From: JBCCGE01 sp039029455
Lineage (GTDB): Bacteria > Pseudomonadota > Gammaproteobacteria > Arenicellales > Poriferihabitantaceae
Assembly: GCA_039029455.1 (NCBI GenBank)
Contig: JBCCGE010000037.1
Location: 1 to 30,261 of the forward strand
DNA length: 30,261 bases
Direction: 5' to 3'
In this document: positions 16,309 to 24,096 of the stretch, piece by piece
How positions within the stretch are numbered: position 1 is the first letter of the stretch
Layout: each line of letters starts with the position of its first letter
Notes under the pieces: generated by a model
Database searches by the model: none
What the model was told of the DNA's origin: nothing
The model's input: only the letters and a program-made list of their open reading frames with translations
Translations under genes and position numbers: made by a program

Positions 16309-16644
16309 TCAGTTTGATCGGTTTAGTGCGTAGACGTACGCCAACACAGTACCTGCGCCTTCAACTTCGACATCCACCTGCACCCGCCGATAACTATCGC
16401 CTTCAAACTCATCGAGCATGATCCAATGCTCTGGCGAGGCATCAAACGAAAACAGAAAACCGGTCACCTCCTCTCGACTGGCGTCAGGAACAATCCCAGG
16501 AGACCCCAACTCGGCACCCCATCCCTCCTGGATCAATTGCCCCCTCAGAGTCGCCGGCCTCCAGGTTCCGGGAATAGATTCAAGCACATGGTGATTGACC
16601 TTTCCAGGAGCAAGCGTGCCGTAGGTAAAAAGGTGGTCGATCAC
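16309..16644 (-). CDS. Gamma-glutamylcyclotransferase-like (GGCT/AIG2 family) protein
   Basis: This is a 111-residue GGCT-fold protein. The signature YGTLAPG loop lies at residues 8-14, and LDEFEGDSYRR (77-87) carries the acidic catalytic residue, probably Glu81. Family members release 5-oxoproline from gamma-glutamyl compounds or act on gamma-glutamylamines. The start is a GTG at 16644, forced by an upstream in-frame TAG. It follows the BKACE gene by only 18 bp, so it is in the same operon. Its presence hints that a gamma-glutamyl adduct may occur in the pathway, but this is only context. Confidence 0.82.
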   Translation of the reverse strand: MIDHLFTYGTLAPGKVNHHVLESIPGTWRPATLRGQLIQEGWGAELGSPGIVPDASREEVTGFLFSFDASPEHWIMLDEFEGDSYRRVQVDVEVEGAGTVLAYVYALNRSN

Positions 16645-16662
16645 AGAACCGGGGCTTTCAGG

Positions 16663-17595
16663 CTAAAAGTTGACGTTGTCAGCGCCTTTTAAGCCAAGAC
16701 GTTTTCTCGCTTCATCAGGTGTCGCTACGGTGCAACCCAGAGACTCGATAATGCTGCGAATTTTTTTAACCTGTTCCGCGTTGGATCTGGCCAGTTCACC
16801 CTTGCCCAACCACAGGCTGTCCTCCAGTCCCACTCGCAAATTGCCACCCATGGTCGCCGACTGAGTTGCAAACGGCATCTGAAAGCGCCCCGCAGCCAAT
16901 ACCGACCATTCAAAATCGCTTCCAAACAACTTGTGCGCTATGGAATGCATGTGGGTCAGGTTGTCCGGATCCGGACCAGCTCCACCAAGAATGCCGTATA
17001 TCATCTGGATAAAAAATGGCGGTTTAATCATGCCTTTGTCAACAAAGTAGGCAAGATTGTACAGATGCCCAAGGTCGTAGCATTCAAACTCAAATCGCGT
17101 ACCGTGGGCCTCCCCCAACTCGGTCAGAGCATACTCGATCGTTTTGAAGGTATTGGGAAAAATGAAGTCCCGGGTCATTTCAAGAAAAGGCTTTTCCCAG
17201 TCGTATTTCCAGTCGGTGTACTTTTCCGCCATTGGAAAAATCCCAAAATTCAATGACCCCATATTGAGAGATGCCATTTCAGGACTGGCTTGAAGAGCGG
17301 CCGCCAACCTCTCATCGATGGTCATTCCTAGACCACCACCGGTTGAAACATTAACGACGACATTACTGCGATCTCGAATTTCCGGGAGAAACTGCATAAA
17401 TGTTTCCGGACGATAATCCGGACGACCCACATCAGGATCGCGGGCGTGTAAATGCACAATTGCAGCGCCCGCCTCAGCCGCGCCGACCGCCGCATCTGCA
17501 ATTTGCGCAGGCGTTATTGGCAAATAAGGCGACATTGTCGGCGTATGAATTCCACCCGTCGCCGCGCAGGTGATTATGACGCTTTTCTGAGGCAT
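16663..17595 (-). CDS. BKACE-family beta-keto acid cleavage enzyme (DUF849), possible 3-dehydrocarnitine cleavage
   Basis: This is a full-length BKACE protein (310 residues). These Zn-dependent enzymes condense a beta-keto acid with acetyl-CoA to give acetoacetate and a new acyl-CoA. Visible features are IITCAATGGIHTPTMSP at the N-terminus, the metal-binding VHLHARDP (His48 and His50), VNVSTGGGLGMT and the FECYDLGHLYN segment. The family includes the CdhC-type enzyme of carnitine catabolism, which converts 3-dehydrocarnitine to betainyl-CoA. The gene lies two genes downstream of a carnitine-dehydrogenase-like gene, which would supply such a beta-keto acid. The carnitine assignment is inference from this pairing and the CdhR-type regulator; other beta-keto acids are possible. 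Confidence 0.88.
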   Translation of the reverse strand: MPQKSVIITCAATGGIHTPTMSPYLPITPAQIADAAVGAAEAGAAIVHLHARDPDVGRPDYRPETFMQFLPEIRDRSNVVVNVSTGGGLGMTIDERLAAALQASPEMASLNMGSLNFGIFPMAEKYTDWKYDWEKPFLEMTRDFIFPNTFKTIEYALTELGEAHGTRFEFECYDLGHLYNLAYFVDKGMIKPPFFIQMIYGILGGAGPDPDNLTHMHSIAHKLFGSDFEWSVLAAGRFQMPFATQSATMGGNLRVGLEDSLWLGKGELARSNAEQVKKIRSIIESLGCTVATPDEARKRLGLKGADNVNF

Positions 17596-17628
17596 ATATT
17601 TTTAGAGTCCGGTCTGATACGAAATCAA

Positions 17629-18387
17629 TTAGAGCTGCATCTGCTGCACCTGTGCGCTGAGACCACCGTCGATCACCCACAACTGCCCCGATGCGTACCG
17701 GGCTTCGTCCGAAGCGAGCCAGTTCACCAAATTGGCGATATCAACGGGCTTGCCGTAGGTTTTCGTAGGATGAACATCAATGGCCGCCTGACGAACTTTG
17801 CCGCCGCCACTTTCGGAACCGAAAAAGCTTTCCAGCATCGGAGTGTCCACATATCCGGGACATATCGCATTGACCCGAATCCCCTCTGGCCCGTGATCGC
17901 ATGCCATGGCTCGGGTTAGTGCGTGCACGGCACCCTTTGTGGCGCAATATGCCGCCAACCCCGGATCAGCTATAAACCCATCATAGGATCCAAAATTGAT
18001 CACGCTGGCTGCAGAGGATTTTCGCAGCAATGGCAACGCTTCTCTGGAGGTCAAAAACATTCCGGTCACATTGATCGCAAAAATCCGGTTCCAGTCTTCA
18101 AGTGAAGTCTCTTCAATGGTCTTCTCAATTTCGATGCCGGCCGCATTCACCAGAACATCGAGCTTGTTCCAGTCGACAGCGAGTCGATCAAAAAGCGCAA
18201 TGGCGTCCGACTCTTGGGTCACGTCGTACGCTGCGAACTGAACCCCGTTAGGCGACTCACGTCTCTGCTGCAGATCTGCCGAAATCACATTGGCGCCTTC
18301 ACGCGCAAACCGATCGCAAATCGCCTGTCCGATACCGCCTTCACCACCGGTAACAACCGCAGTTTTACCGTCCAACATCCCCGTCAT
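17629..18387 (-). CDS. Short-chain dehydrogenase/reductase (SDR)
   Basis: This is a classical SDR of 252 residues. The cofactor motif TGGEGGIG is at 13-20, NAAG at 81-84, Asn106, and the catalytic Ser134 (NFGSYDG), Tyr147 and Lys151 (YCATK). A PG motif (CPGYVDTP) and a C-terminal IDGG are as expected. An acidic residue after strand 2 (SADLQQ) suggests NAD(H). I chose the ATG at 18387, preceded by AGGTGA; an in-frame GTG at 18393 and an ATG at 18378 are alternatives. It sits between the dehydrogenase and BKACE genes in one operon. It could reduce acetoacetate released by the BKACE enzyme or oxidise the primary substrate; neither can be decided here. Confidence 0.88.
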   Translation of the reverse strand: MTGMLDGKTAVVTGGEGGIGQAICDRFAREGANVISADLQQRRESPNGVQFAAYDVTQESDAIALFDRLAVDWNKLDVLVNAAGIEIEKTIEETSLEDWNRIFAINVTGMFLTSREALPLLRKSSAASVINFGSYDGFIADPGLAAYCATKGAVHALTRAMACDHGPEGIRVNAICPGYVDTPMLESFFGSESGGGKVRQAAIDVHPTKTYGKPVDIANLVNWLASDEARYASGQLWVIDGGLSAQVQQMQL

Positions 18388-18425
18388 AATCACCTACTCT
18401 TGGTTGTTTGGTTCTGAAAAACACT

Positions 18426-19373
18426 TTAGGAGCTTGAAGCGCTGTTCCTTCCCTTTAAAAATTCCACGATAAGGGCATCTCGCTGCGAGGACAGTTCTTC
18501 TGTGCTCTCACCGTCAGACTCCTGTGTAATGCCGCCGACCAGCGCTTCGACAGTCTCAGTGTCAATGGATACCTGGCCGAGATCGTCCCACCAGCGATGA
18601 AAGCTGTCTGCGTAGCGGTTGCAGAACTCGCGCATTCCGCCGGTGCCTGCACCAAGGTGGAAAAGCATATGCGGACCCATGGCCGCCCAGCGCAGTCCGG
18701 GTCCCGCCCAGACTGCCTTGTCCACATCTTCAACAGATGCGACCCCGTCCCGGACCAGGTGGATCGCCTCTTTCCACAGCGCAGCCTGAAGTCGATTGGC
18801 GACGTGAGCCGGCACTTCTTTATTTACCCGGATAGTCACTTTGCCCACCGACCTGTAAAAGTTTTCCGCGATTTCAAGCACTCCGGCTTCGGTATGTTCG
18901 TTGCCCAACAGCTCGACTAATGGAATTAAATGGGGCGGATTGAACGGGTGACCGAGGATAAAACGAGCAGGGTTCTTCCATCCTTTTTGCAGTTCCTTAA
19001 CCATCAAACCTGAGGCTGATGAGGCGACCACAGCTTCCGCTGACAGTGCCGGCTCAATCTCGCGATAGAGCGCATGTTTCACCTCAATACGTTCCGGCAC
19101 GTTTTCCTGGATAAATCCGGCACCCTCCACTGCGGTCGCGGCATCAGTGTGATAGGAAACTGACCCGCTTGCACTTCGATCGATCAATCCCAATTGCTCG
19201 AGAGTGGGCCAGGCGCGCGTGACAAATTCACCGACGGCTTCTTCGGTCGACGACATGACATCGAAAACGCGCACTTTTAAACCGGCGGCCATGAACAGAG
19301 CCGTCCAGCTGGCACCGATTACGCCCGCCCCAAGCACCGATACGCATTCAATGTTTTGCGTCTCGTTGTTCAC
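18426..19373 (-). CDS. 3-hydroxyacyl-CoA dehydrogenase-family protein, carnitine dehydrogenase-like (CdhA-like)
   Basis: This is an NAD-dependent 3-hydroxyacid dehydrogenase of 315 residues. It has GAGVIG at 15-20, an acidic strand-2 end (VFDV), FIQENVPER, and the catalytic His142/Glu154 pair in GHPFNPPHLIPLVE. The C-terminal domain (KEVPAHVANRLQAALWKEAIHLV, WAGPGLRWAAMGP) matches L-carnitine dehydrogenases and related lambda-crystallin-type enzymes better than fatty-acid enzymes. The start is a GTG at 19373 overlapping the Rieske gene stop as GTGA, implying coupled translation. With the BKACE neighbour it probably makes the beta-keto acid that the latter cleaves. Carnitine is the best-supported substrate by analogy, but a different beta-hydroxy quaternary amine is possible. 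Confidence 0.85.
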   Translation of the reverse strand: MNNETQNIECVSVLGAGVIGASWTALFMAAGLKVRVFDVMSSTEEAVGEFVTRAWPTLEQLGLIDRSASGSVSYHTDAATAVEGAGFIQENVPERIEVKHALYREIEPALSAEAVVASSASGLMVKELQKGWKNPARFILGHPFNPPHLIPLVELLGNEHTEAGVLEIAENFYRSVGKVTIRVNKEVPAHVANRLQAALWKEAIHLVRDGVASVEDVDKAVWAGPGLRWAAMGPHMLFHLGAGTGGMREFCNRYADSFHRWWDDLGQVSIDTETVEALVGGITQESDGESTEELSSQRDALIVEFLKGRNSASSS

Positions 19374-20509
19374 GACACAGTAGCGCTTTCGTAGGCGCCA
19401 AGCAAAAGCCCATGGAAGTGATGCAATGCGTGTTCGCTCATACCACTGCCCTCGGGATCGACGAGGAATCGGCCCTGCTCAAACGCGGGCGTCTGCATGC
19501 CTCGCTGAACGCTCTCCACCAGAGCAATGTCCTCGGGCTGCAGAACGTCATCGATAAAACTCAGTGCTTCCTGTTCATCTTTATTGGGGTCAGCCGTCTC
19601 GAAGAAGAAGTCAAATACTTCATAGGTCTCGTTTTCGCTCACTGGATAAAAGCGCCAAACCATAAAATTGCCGCGTCCGGGATATCGCATCAATGTCATA
19701 TTGGGCCAAAGGAACCACACGGCATGATCGGTAACACTCGCATTCTCTATACTGTAGGCGTTGTTTGAGCTGGTACGCGCCTTCGCCATATGACTGGAGT
19801 AGATGCCGTGGGTCTCGACTTTGTAGGTTTCCATATCCACCAGCGAACAAAAATCGTGGTGAGCGACGGGACAGTGATAACACTCAAGAAAATTATCCAC
19901 CACCGCCTTCCAGTTCGCTTTGATGCGGTACGTCAGGCGATGAGCAAACGTTAAGTCCGCAATATCAGGTGCGTAACGCTCAACCTCTTCACCGAGAGTT
20001 CCGGTCTGTTCTGCCAGGGATGTCGCACTCAGATCCAGATTGACGAATACGAAATGGCAGAAGACTTCGAGTTGAATCGGTGTCAGGCAAACCTTACCTA
20101 CGTCGAAATTCTCAATTTGCTCGCTGCGGCGAGCGCGAAACAGAGAACCGTCCAGTTTGTATACCCAGGCATGGTAGGGGCAGGTAATTAGTTTGGTACG
20201 GCCTTCTCCCGACAGCAATTCATGTGCGCGATGTTTGCACACATTGTAAAACCCTTTGAGTTCGCCGCTGTTATCGCGCGTGACAAAAATACTTTGGCCC
20301 TGTATATCCGCAGTCACATAACTGCCCACTTCGCGCAGCTTTTCTTCGTGGCATATAAATTGCCAGGTTTTTCGGAAGATATGCTCCTGTTCAACTTTCA
20401 GAAACTGAGGATCGAGGTAGCACACCTTATTGATCGAACTTGAACGTTGAGGCAAAGGATCAAATCCCTGCTTCACATGATCGTACTGATGCTTGCTTAA
20501 TGTCGTCAT
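19370..20509 (-). CDS. Rieske non-heme iron oxygenase, CntA/YeaW-like large subunit
   Basis: This is a 379-residue aromatic-ring-hydroxylase-type oxygenase alpha subunit. The Rieske ligands are Cys91/His93 (VCKHRAH) and Cys110/His113 (CPYHAW). The mononuclear iron site is His212, His217 (ECYHCPVAH) and probably Asp327 in QPEDIALVES. The bridging residue position holds Glu209, as in carnitine monooxygenase CntA/YeaW and related quaternary-amine oxygenases, rather than the usual Asp. The C-terminal pattern SGMSEHALHHFHGLL also matches that group. It would use O2 and electrons from a separate reductase, which is not in this window. The ATG at 20509 has AGGTG upstream; an in-frame GTG at 20518 is less likely. 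The gene leads the operon, divergent from its likely regulator. Candidate substrates are carnitine, a betaine or an N-methylated amino acid. Confidence 0.9.
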   Translation of the reverse strand: MTTLSKHQYDHVKQGFDPLPQRSSSINKVCYLDPQFLKVEQEHIFRKTWQFICHEEKLREVGSYVTADIQGQSIFVTRDNSGELKGFYNVCKHRAHELLSGEGRTKLITCPYHAWVYKLDGSLFRARRSEQIENFDVGKVCLTPIQLEVFCHFVFVNLDLSATSLAEQTGTLGEEVERYAPDIADLTFAHRLTYRIKANWKAVVDNFLECYHCPVAHHDFCSLVDMETYKVETHGIYSSHMAKARTSSNNAYSIENASVTDHAVWFLWPNMTLMRYPGRGNFMVWRFYPVSENETYEVFDFFFETADPNKDEQEALSFIDDVLQPEDIALVESVQRGMQTPAFEQGRFLVDPEGSGMSEHALHHFHGLLLGAYESATVS

Positions 20510-20537
20510 CGAAAACACCTGACTGGGCTCTTTACAT

Positions 20538-20553
20538 CCGGCAAATCTGCCGG
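20538..20553. promoter_or_regulatory. Inverted repeat in the divergent control region of the quaternary-amine operon
   Basis: CCGGCA-AATC-TGCCGG is a perfect 6-bp inverted repeat between the Rieske gene and the AraC-type regulator, 28 bp upstream of the Rieske start codon. It could be an operator or a 5'-UTR hairpin. A second small palindrome, AATAC-TG-GTATT (20610-20621), lies nearer the regulator start. Confidence 0.4.
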
Positions 20554-20632
20554 CTATTGGACTTCACTATATCCGCGGTCATTTTTTTCAGCATGATAAT
20601 ATTCGACATAATACTGGTATTTTACGTCATCA

Positions 20633-21631
20633 TTGAATAAACCCTTTACGTTTCGCATCGGTATGCTGCTGCCGGATTTCAATGTCACCGCTGCATTCGG
20701 TTTCATTGATCCTTTTCGCGCGGCGAACTACCTGCGCGGCAGCGGGCTGTATTCCTGGGACTTTATCTCACTGAATTCCCAACCCGTCGTGGCCAGCAAC
20801 TCTGCACGTATCGAGACAGAGGTAACTCTGGCGGAAAAAAAGACCTACGACATGATTGTAGTAAATTCCAGCTGGGCGCCGGAACGCTTCGAAACATCCG
20901 AACTAAAAAAATGGCTTGGTAATCACCTGCGAAACGGCGCGACACTCGCGGGAATCGATACCGGTGCGTTCGTACTGGCAGCCGCAGGGCTCATGCATCG
21001 CTCGCGGGCAACCGTGCACTACGAGCACTGCGCTGCTTTCAAGGAGCTGTACCCGGCGTGCGTCCTCGAGGAAGTGCTCTATGTGATTGATGGTGATCGA
21101 CTCACCTGCTCCGGCGGTGCTGCGTCGACTGATCTCGCACTTCGTCTGGTGCAGATTCAACACGGTTTGGAGCTGGCCAATGCTTCTGCTGTTTACCTGT
21201 TCAAGGGTCGACACCGAGCCGGCAATGAACCTCAGGTTGAACACGACCGCGAGCCGGTTGGATATTCGATGCCGGCGAAGCTGCGCGAGGCCATCGTGTT
21301 GATGGAGCGCAACGTCGAGGAGCCATTAAGTCCGGCTGAGATTGCAGCCACACTTTCAATATCTCAGCGCCAGCTGCAGCGCCTGTTTAAACGCAGCACC
21401 GGGGTGACACCTGTGCGCTATGGCATCAACGTCAGACTGAATCGGGCACGGGGGCTGGTTACGCAGACGGACATGTCGGTGGCTGAGATTGCCAGCGCCT
21501 GCGGTTTTGGTGCGACCGAACAGTTCTCTCGTTCATACTCGGCCCACTTCGGGGTTTCACCAAGTCTCGACCGAATTGAAGGTCGAGTGCCCTTCCAGTT
21601 TCGGGCCTACCCGACGCACATTAGCGCCTAA
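20633..21631 (+). CDS. GlxA/CdhR-type AraC-family transcriptional regulator
   Basis: This is a 332-residue regulator. An N-terminal DJ-1/PfpI-like ligand-binding domain (about 1-190; FRIGMLLPDFNVTAAFGFIDPFRAANYL, GAFVLAAAGLMHRSRATVHYEH) is followed by a C-terminal pair of AraC helix-turn-helix motifs (about 220-320; LSPAEIAATLSISQRQLQRLFKRSTGVTP, MSVAEIASACGFGATEQFSRSY). The architecture is shared with carnitine-responsive CdhR and betaine-responsive GbdR. It is divergent from the Rieske-led operon, so it is the likely activator responding to a quaternary ammonium ligand. The start is apparently a TTG at 20633. An in-frame TAA lies 24 bp upstream, and the next ATG (20663) would cut the first beta strand. 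No good ribosome-binding site is visible. The stop interleaves with that of the convergent gene. Confidence 0.88.
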   Translation: MNKPFTFRIGMLLPDFNVTAAFGFIDPFRAANYLRGSGLYSWDFISLNSQPVVASNSARIETEVTLAEKKTYDMIVVNSSWAPERFETSELKKWLGNHLRNGATLAGIDTGAFVLAAAGLMHRSRATVHYEHCAAFKELYPACVLEEVLYVIDGDRLTCSGGAASTDLALRLVQIQHGLELANASAVYLFKGRHRAGNEPQVEHDREPVGYSMPAKLREAIVLMERNVEEPLSPAEIAATLSISQRQLQRLFKRSTGVTPVRYGINVRLNRARGLVTQTDMSVAEIASACGFGATEQFSRSYSAHFGVSPSLDRIEGRVPFQFRAYPTHISA

Positions 21632-22182
21632 CCCTTCGCCTCCGCTGCAGCTCGAACTCGCTTTTTTCGGGCTTCCTGCTTAGCGTTGTAGTGAGCTTTG
21701 GTCGCCACGTAGAGGGTTTTGTGTATTTCGGCAAAGACCGTGCTCCCGGACTTGTCGGTCAAGGGGGTAACTCTGACGATTTCCATCTCGCTGCGCTCGT
21801 CGACCCGACTGCGAATTGAGTTCACCTCATCGTGAGAATACTCAAACACCGCATACAGGTCTTCGTAAGCAGGTCGTTTGAAAAATATCTGAGCCGACTT
21901 GTCCCAGACGATATATTTCGACTCCAGCAAATTAATCAGCTGCACCATCGGAAACGGATCGACCGCCGCAAACATGCTGCCACCGAATATTGAACCCACA
22001 TAATTCCGATTTCGATATGAAATCGGCAGTCTGACTCTAATCTCGGTCAGATCTTTAGAGACATGCACAACCCGCGCAGTCGTTCGACGATACATTGGTG
22101 ACAGGTTGAACCCGTACTTCATCAACGCAGCGGGCGCGATAAACCTGGAACCGATTTTGCCAATAGTCTGGTAATAGCCCAT
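21628..22182 (-). CDS. DUF4442-family hotdog-fold protein (putative thioesterase-like)
   Basis: This 184-residue protein contains the NRNYVGSIFGGSMFAAVDPFPM signature of DUF4442 proteins, which have a hotdog fold like PaaI/YiiD thioesterases. There is no signal peptide. The C-terminus is a basic tail (KQEARKKRVRAAAEAKG). The gene is convergent with the AraC regulator, and the two stop codons interleave in CTAA (21628-21631). Acyl-CoA hydrolysis is plausible by fold. Carnitine clusters elsewhere use a betainyl-CoA thioesterase, but this gene is in a separate transcription unit, so the link is weak. Confidence 0.8.
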   Translation of the reverse strand: MGYYQTIGKIGSRFIAPAALMKYGFNLSPMYRRTTARVVHVSKDLTEIRVRLPISYRNRNYVGSIFGGSMFAAVDPFPMVQLINLLESKYIVWDKSAQIFFKRPAYEDLYAVFEYSHDEVNSIRSRVDERSEMEIVRVTPLTDKSGSTVFAEIHKTLYVATKAHYNAKQEARKKRVRAAAEAKG

Positions 22183-22216
22183 CTTACTTTTACGATTGTA
22201 CTGAGCGCATCGAAAA

Positions 22217-22591
22217 TCAGGAGTGGTCTCGCTGTTGCCTTGAACGCCCCATATTTCGCATCAGATAAAATGTGCCAAGAATTGTCGCAGCACCTGTGAT
22301 TGAAATCATTCCCCACTCCCACAATGGCGACACTGCAACGATATCCTGTGTGTCTGAATGCGTATCCGCGGCAACGTAAAATGAGACAGAGCTGGATGCT
22401 GCGCCGAGAGCAAAAATGACTGAAGCAACAATGGCATTCACGCCGCCGGATCGTCCCGTCATATACGCAACAGTGCAGGCAATTGAAAAAACGATCAGCA
22501 CTGGCAACAACACGATACCAATTCGACTAATGTCATAGGTAATGGGCAGACAGGCGGCACCAGAAATCAGGAAGTAGGCGTACTTTTTCAT
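22217..22591 (-). CDS. Small integral membrane protein, function unknown
   Basis: I do not recognise this 124-residue protein. It shows about four hydrophobic segments: an N-terminal one (YAYFLISGAACLPI), one near residues 24-44, one near 51-73, and one near 90-110. They are separated by short loops, with positive residues at the ends (MKKY start and RNMGRSRQQR finish). It precedes the DUF4442 gene by 34 bp on the same strand and is probably co-transcribed. No conserved motif is evident. Confidence 0.7.
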   Translation of the reverse strand: MKKYAYFLISGAACLPITYDISRIGIVLLPVLIVFSIACTVAYMTGRSGGVNAIVASVIFALGAASSSVSFYVAADTHSDTQDIVAVSPLWEWGMISITGAATILGTFYLMRNMGRSRQQRDHS

Positions 22592-22808
22592 GTTGTCCAG
22601 ACGATCGGTCGAAGGGTGTTCAGAGTATGTTATGGATTGAGTCTAGTGCAGGAAGCGTCGACGCGGTGTCAATCGTCCGAAAAAAATTTTCAACTGAGCT
22701 TTGTTTTACCGACACGACCGATGTGTCTCACTATCCGGACTCAAGCAAATCAGAAACCACAGAGCGGGTTGTTACCTGCGAGCGGCATCTCGCAGTCTCT
22801 GTGAGCTC

Positions 22809-22826
22809 AGCCCGGCAATCCGGGTT
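22809..22826. repeat. Short GC-rich hairpin downstream of the YcaQ-like gene
   Basis: AGCCCGG-CAAT-CCGGGTT can fold into a 7-bp stem (one G-T pair) with a 4-nt loop, about 20 bp past the stop of the YcaQ-like gene. No U-tract follows, so termination is uncertain. The rest of the 255-bp gap (22592-22846) shows no convincing gene. Confidence 0.3.
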
Positions 22827-22846
22827 GATCGATTGGATCGAGATAA

Positions 22847-24061
22847 TCACAGTCCGCTTCCAAGCTCAGTATTCAGGGTCGCGGCCAATGCCTTAGGTTC
22901 CGATCGTCGAATAATGATTGAGTCACACTGCTGAAACAGCGCAAACAATCCAAGCTCGAGGACCAGAGCATGCATGACACAGTCTGTGATCATTGTGCCA
23001 GATTCCAAGTGCAGCATTTTCACCTCAAGCTCCCGGGCTTTTCGATGTGCCTTGCAGTCCATTCGCCCAATGAATTCATCTCTGTAGAGAATGGGCAAAC
23101 AGAAATACCCATACTGCCGGTTTTCTTCTTTGACGTAACATTCGATTTGATAGTCAAAATCAAACAGCGTTGCCAACCGGTCTCGCTGGATCACACTGTT
23201 GTCAAATGGCGAGAGAATCTGCACGCGATTACTGACCCGCGACGTCCGACATTCAAAGGCCTCCGTTTCGACGAAATAGACGTCGCCGCTTGGCACTTTC
23301 AAAGCCTGCAGGCGGCCTGCGGACACCTGCTCATCGACCACCGCTTTCATCGCGGCTCTCAATTCTGCACTGCGACGAAGATAGGTCAGACCTTTGAGAG
23401 ACACTATGCCATGACACCGCAATTGCTGTTCGAGTAGATGCTCTGCGAATTCACGTTCGGATGGCATCGAGATGTCGACATCCTCCGGAAGTACGCGCTC
23501 AGTCAGGTCATAGACCTTCTGAAAACCCTCCCGCGTTGTCACCATCAAATCGCCTTCCATGAAAAGCTGTTCGAGCGCCTGCTTTGTCGGTTTCCAGTCC
23601 CACCATCCGGAACGCGACGTGGTTTCACTCTCGATATCCCTCGACCGAATTGGCCCCTCGGTGCGCACCCGGGTCAGGAGCTCATTCATCAAACGAGTAT
23701 CCCGGTCCTTGTACCAGTGAACTTTTCCGTTACGGATAGCGTGTTTATACGGAAGCGAAAAACGATAGTCTGAAATCGGCAGAAAGGCGGCCGCATGAGA
23801 CCAGTATTCGAAGATGTCCCGGCGCTCAAGCAGACGGTTGATCATTCCGGGAGCGTAGCCCGGCACCCTGGAAAACAGCACGTGGTGATGCGCACGCTCT
23901 ACCACTGAAATTGTGTCGATCTGAACGTAGCCGATGTGCTTAATCGCTCTGCAGGCGCCGGGCAGTCCGCGCCCAAAAGGTTGAATCTGAAGCAGTCCCT
24001 GCGATCCCAACGCCAGACGGCGAAGCCGCGCGCGATCTCGTTTGTTTCGAATTGAAATCAT
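22847..24061 (-). CDS. ycaQ: Winged-helix DNA glycosylase of the YcaQ/AlkX (HTH_42) family
   Basis: This protein of about 404 residues matches the winged-helix family that includes E. coli YcaQ (AlkX), a glycosylase that unhooks alkylated bases and interstrand crosslinks. The QxD active-site motif is visible as Gln47-Ile-Asp49 in YVQIDTISVVERAHHH, followed by DIFEYWSHAAAFLP, also typical. A GWWDWKPTKQALEQLFMEGDL wing region and a C-terminal SPFDNSVIQRDRL core complete the picture. I prefer the ATG at 24061, which matches the usual N-terminus. A GTG at 24100 would make a GTGA overlap with the glutathione S-transferase gene, and so is a serious alternative. Co-transcription with GST and GNAT genes suggests a role in defence against electrophiles. 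Confidence 0.87.
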   Translation of the reverse strand: MISIRNKRDRARLRRLALGSQGLLQIQPFGRGLPGACRAIKHIGYVQIDTISVVERAHHHVLFSRVPGYAPGMINRLLERRDIFEYWSHAAAFLPISDYRFSLPYKHAIRNGKVHWYKDRDTRLMNELLTRVRTEGPIRSRDIESETTSRSGWWDWKPTKQALEQLFMEGDLMVTTREGFQKVYDLTERVLPEDVDISMPSEREFAEHLLEQQLRCHGIVSLKGLTYLRRSAELRAAMKAVVDEQVSAGRLQALKVPSGDVYFVETEAFECRTSRVSNRVQILSPFDNSVIQRDRLATLFDFDYQIECYVKEENRQYGYFCLPILYRDEFIGRMDCKAHRKARELEVKMLHLESGTMITDCVMHALVLELGLFALFQQCDSIIIRRSEPKALAATLNTELGSGL

Positions 24062-24096
24062 CGGTTCTCGCTGCGCGGGTCTGCTCCTGAACTGTT

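Noticed and set aside
22627..22896. Plus-strand open frame of 89 codons in the gap between the membrane-protein and YcaQ-like genes
   Set aside because: No ribosome-binding site, no family resemblance, low-complexity Ser/Thr content, and it runs into the opposite-strand gene.
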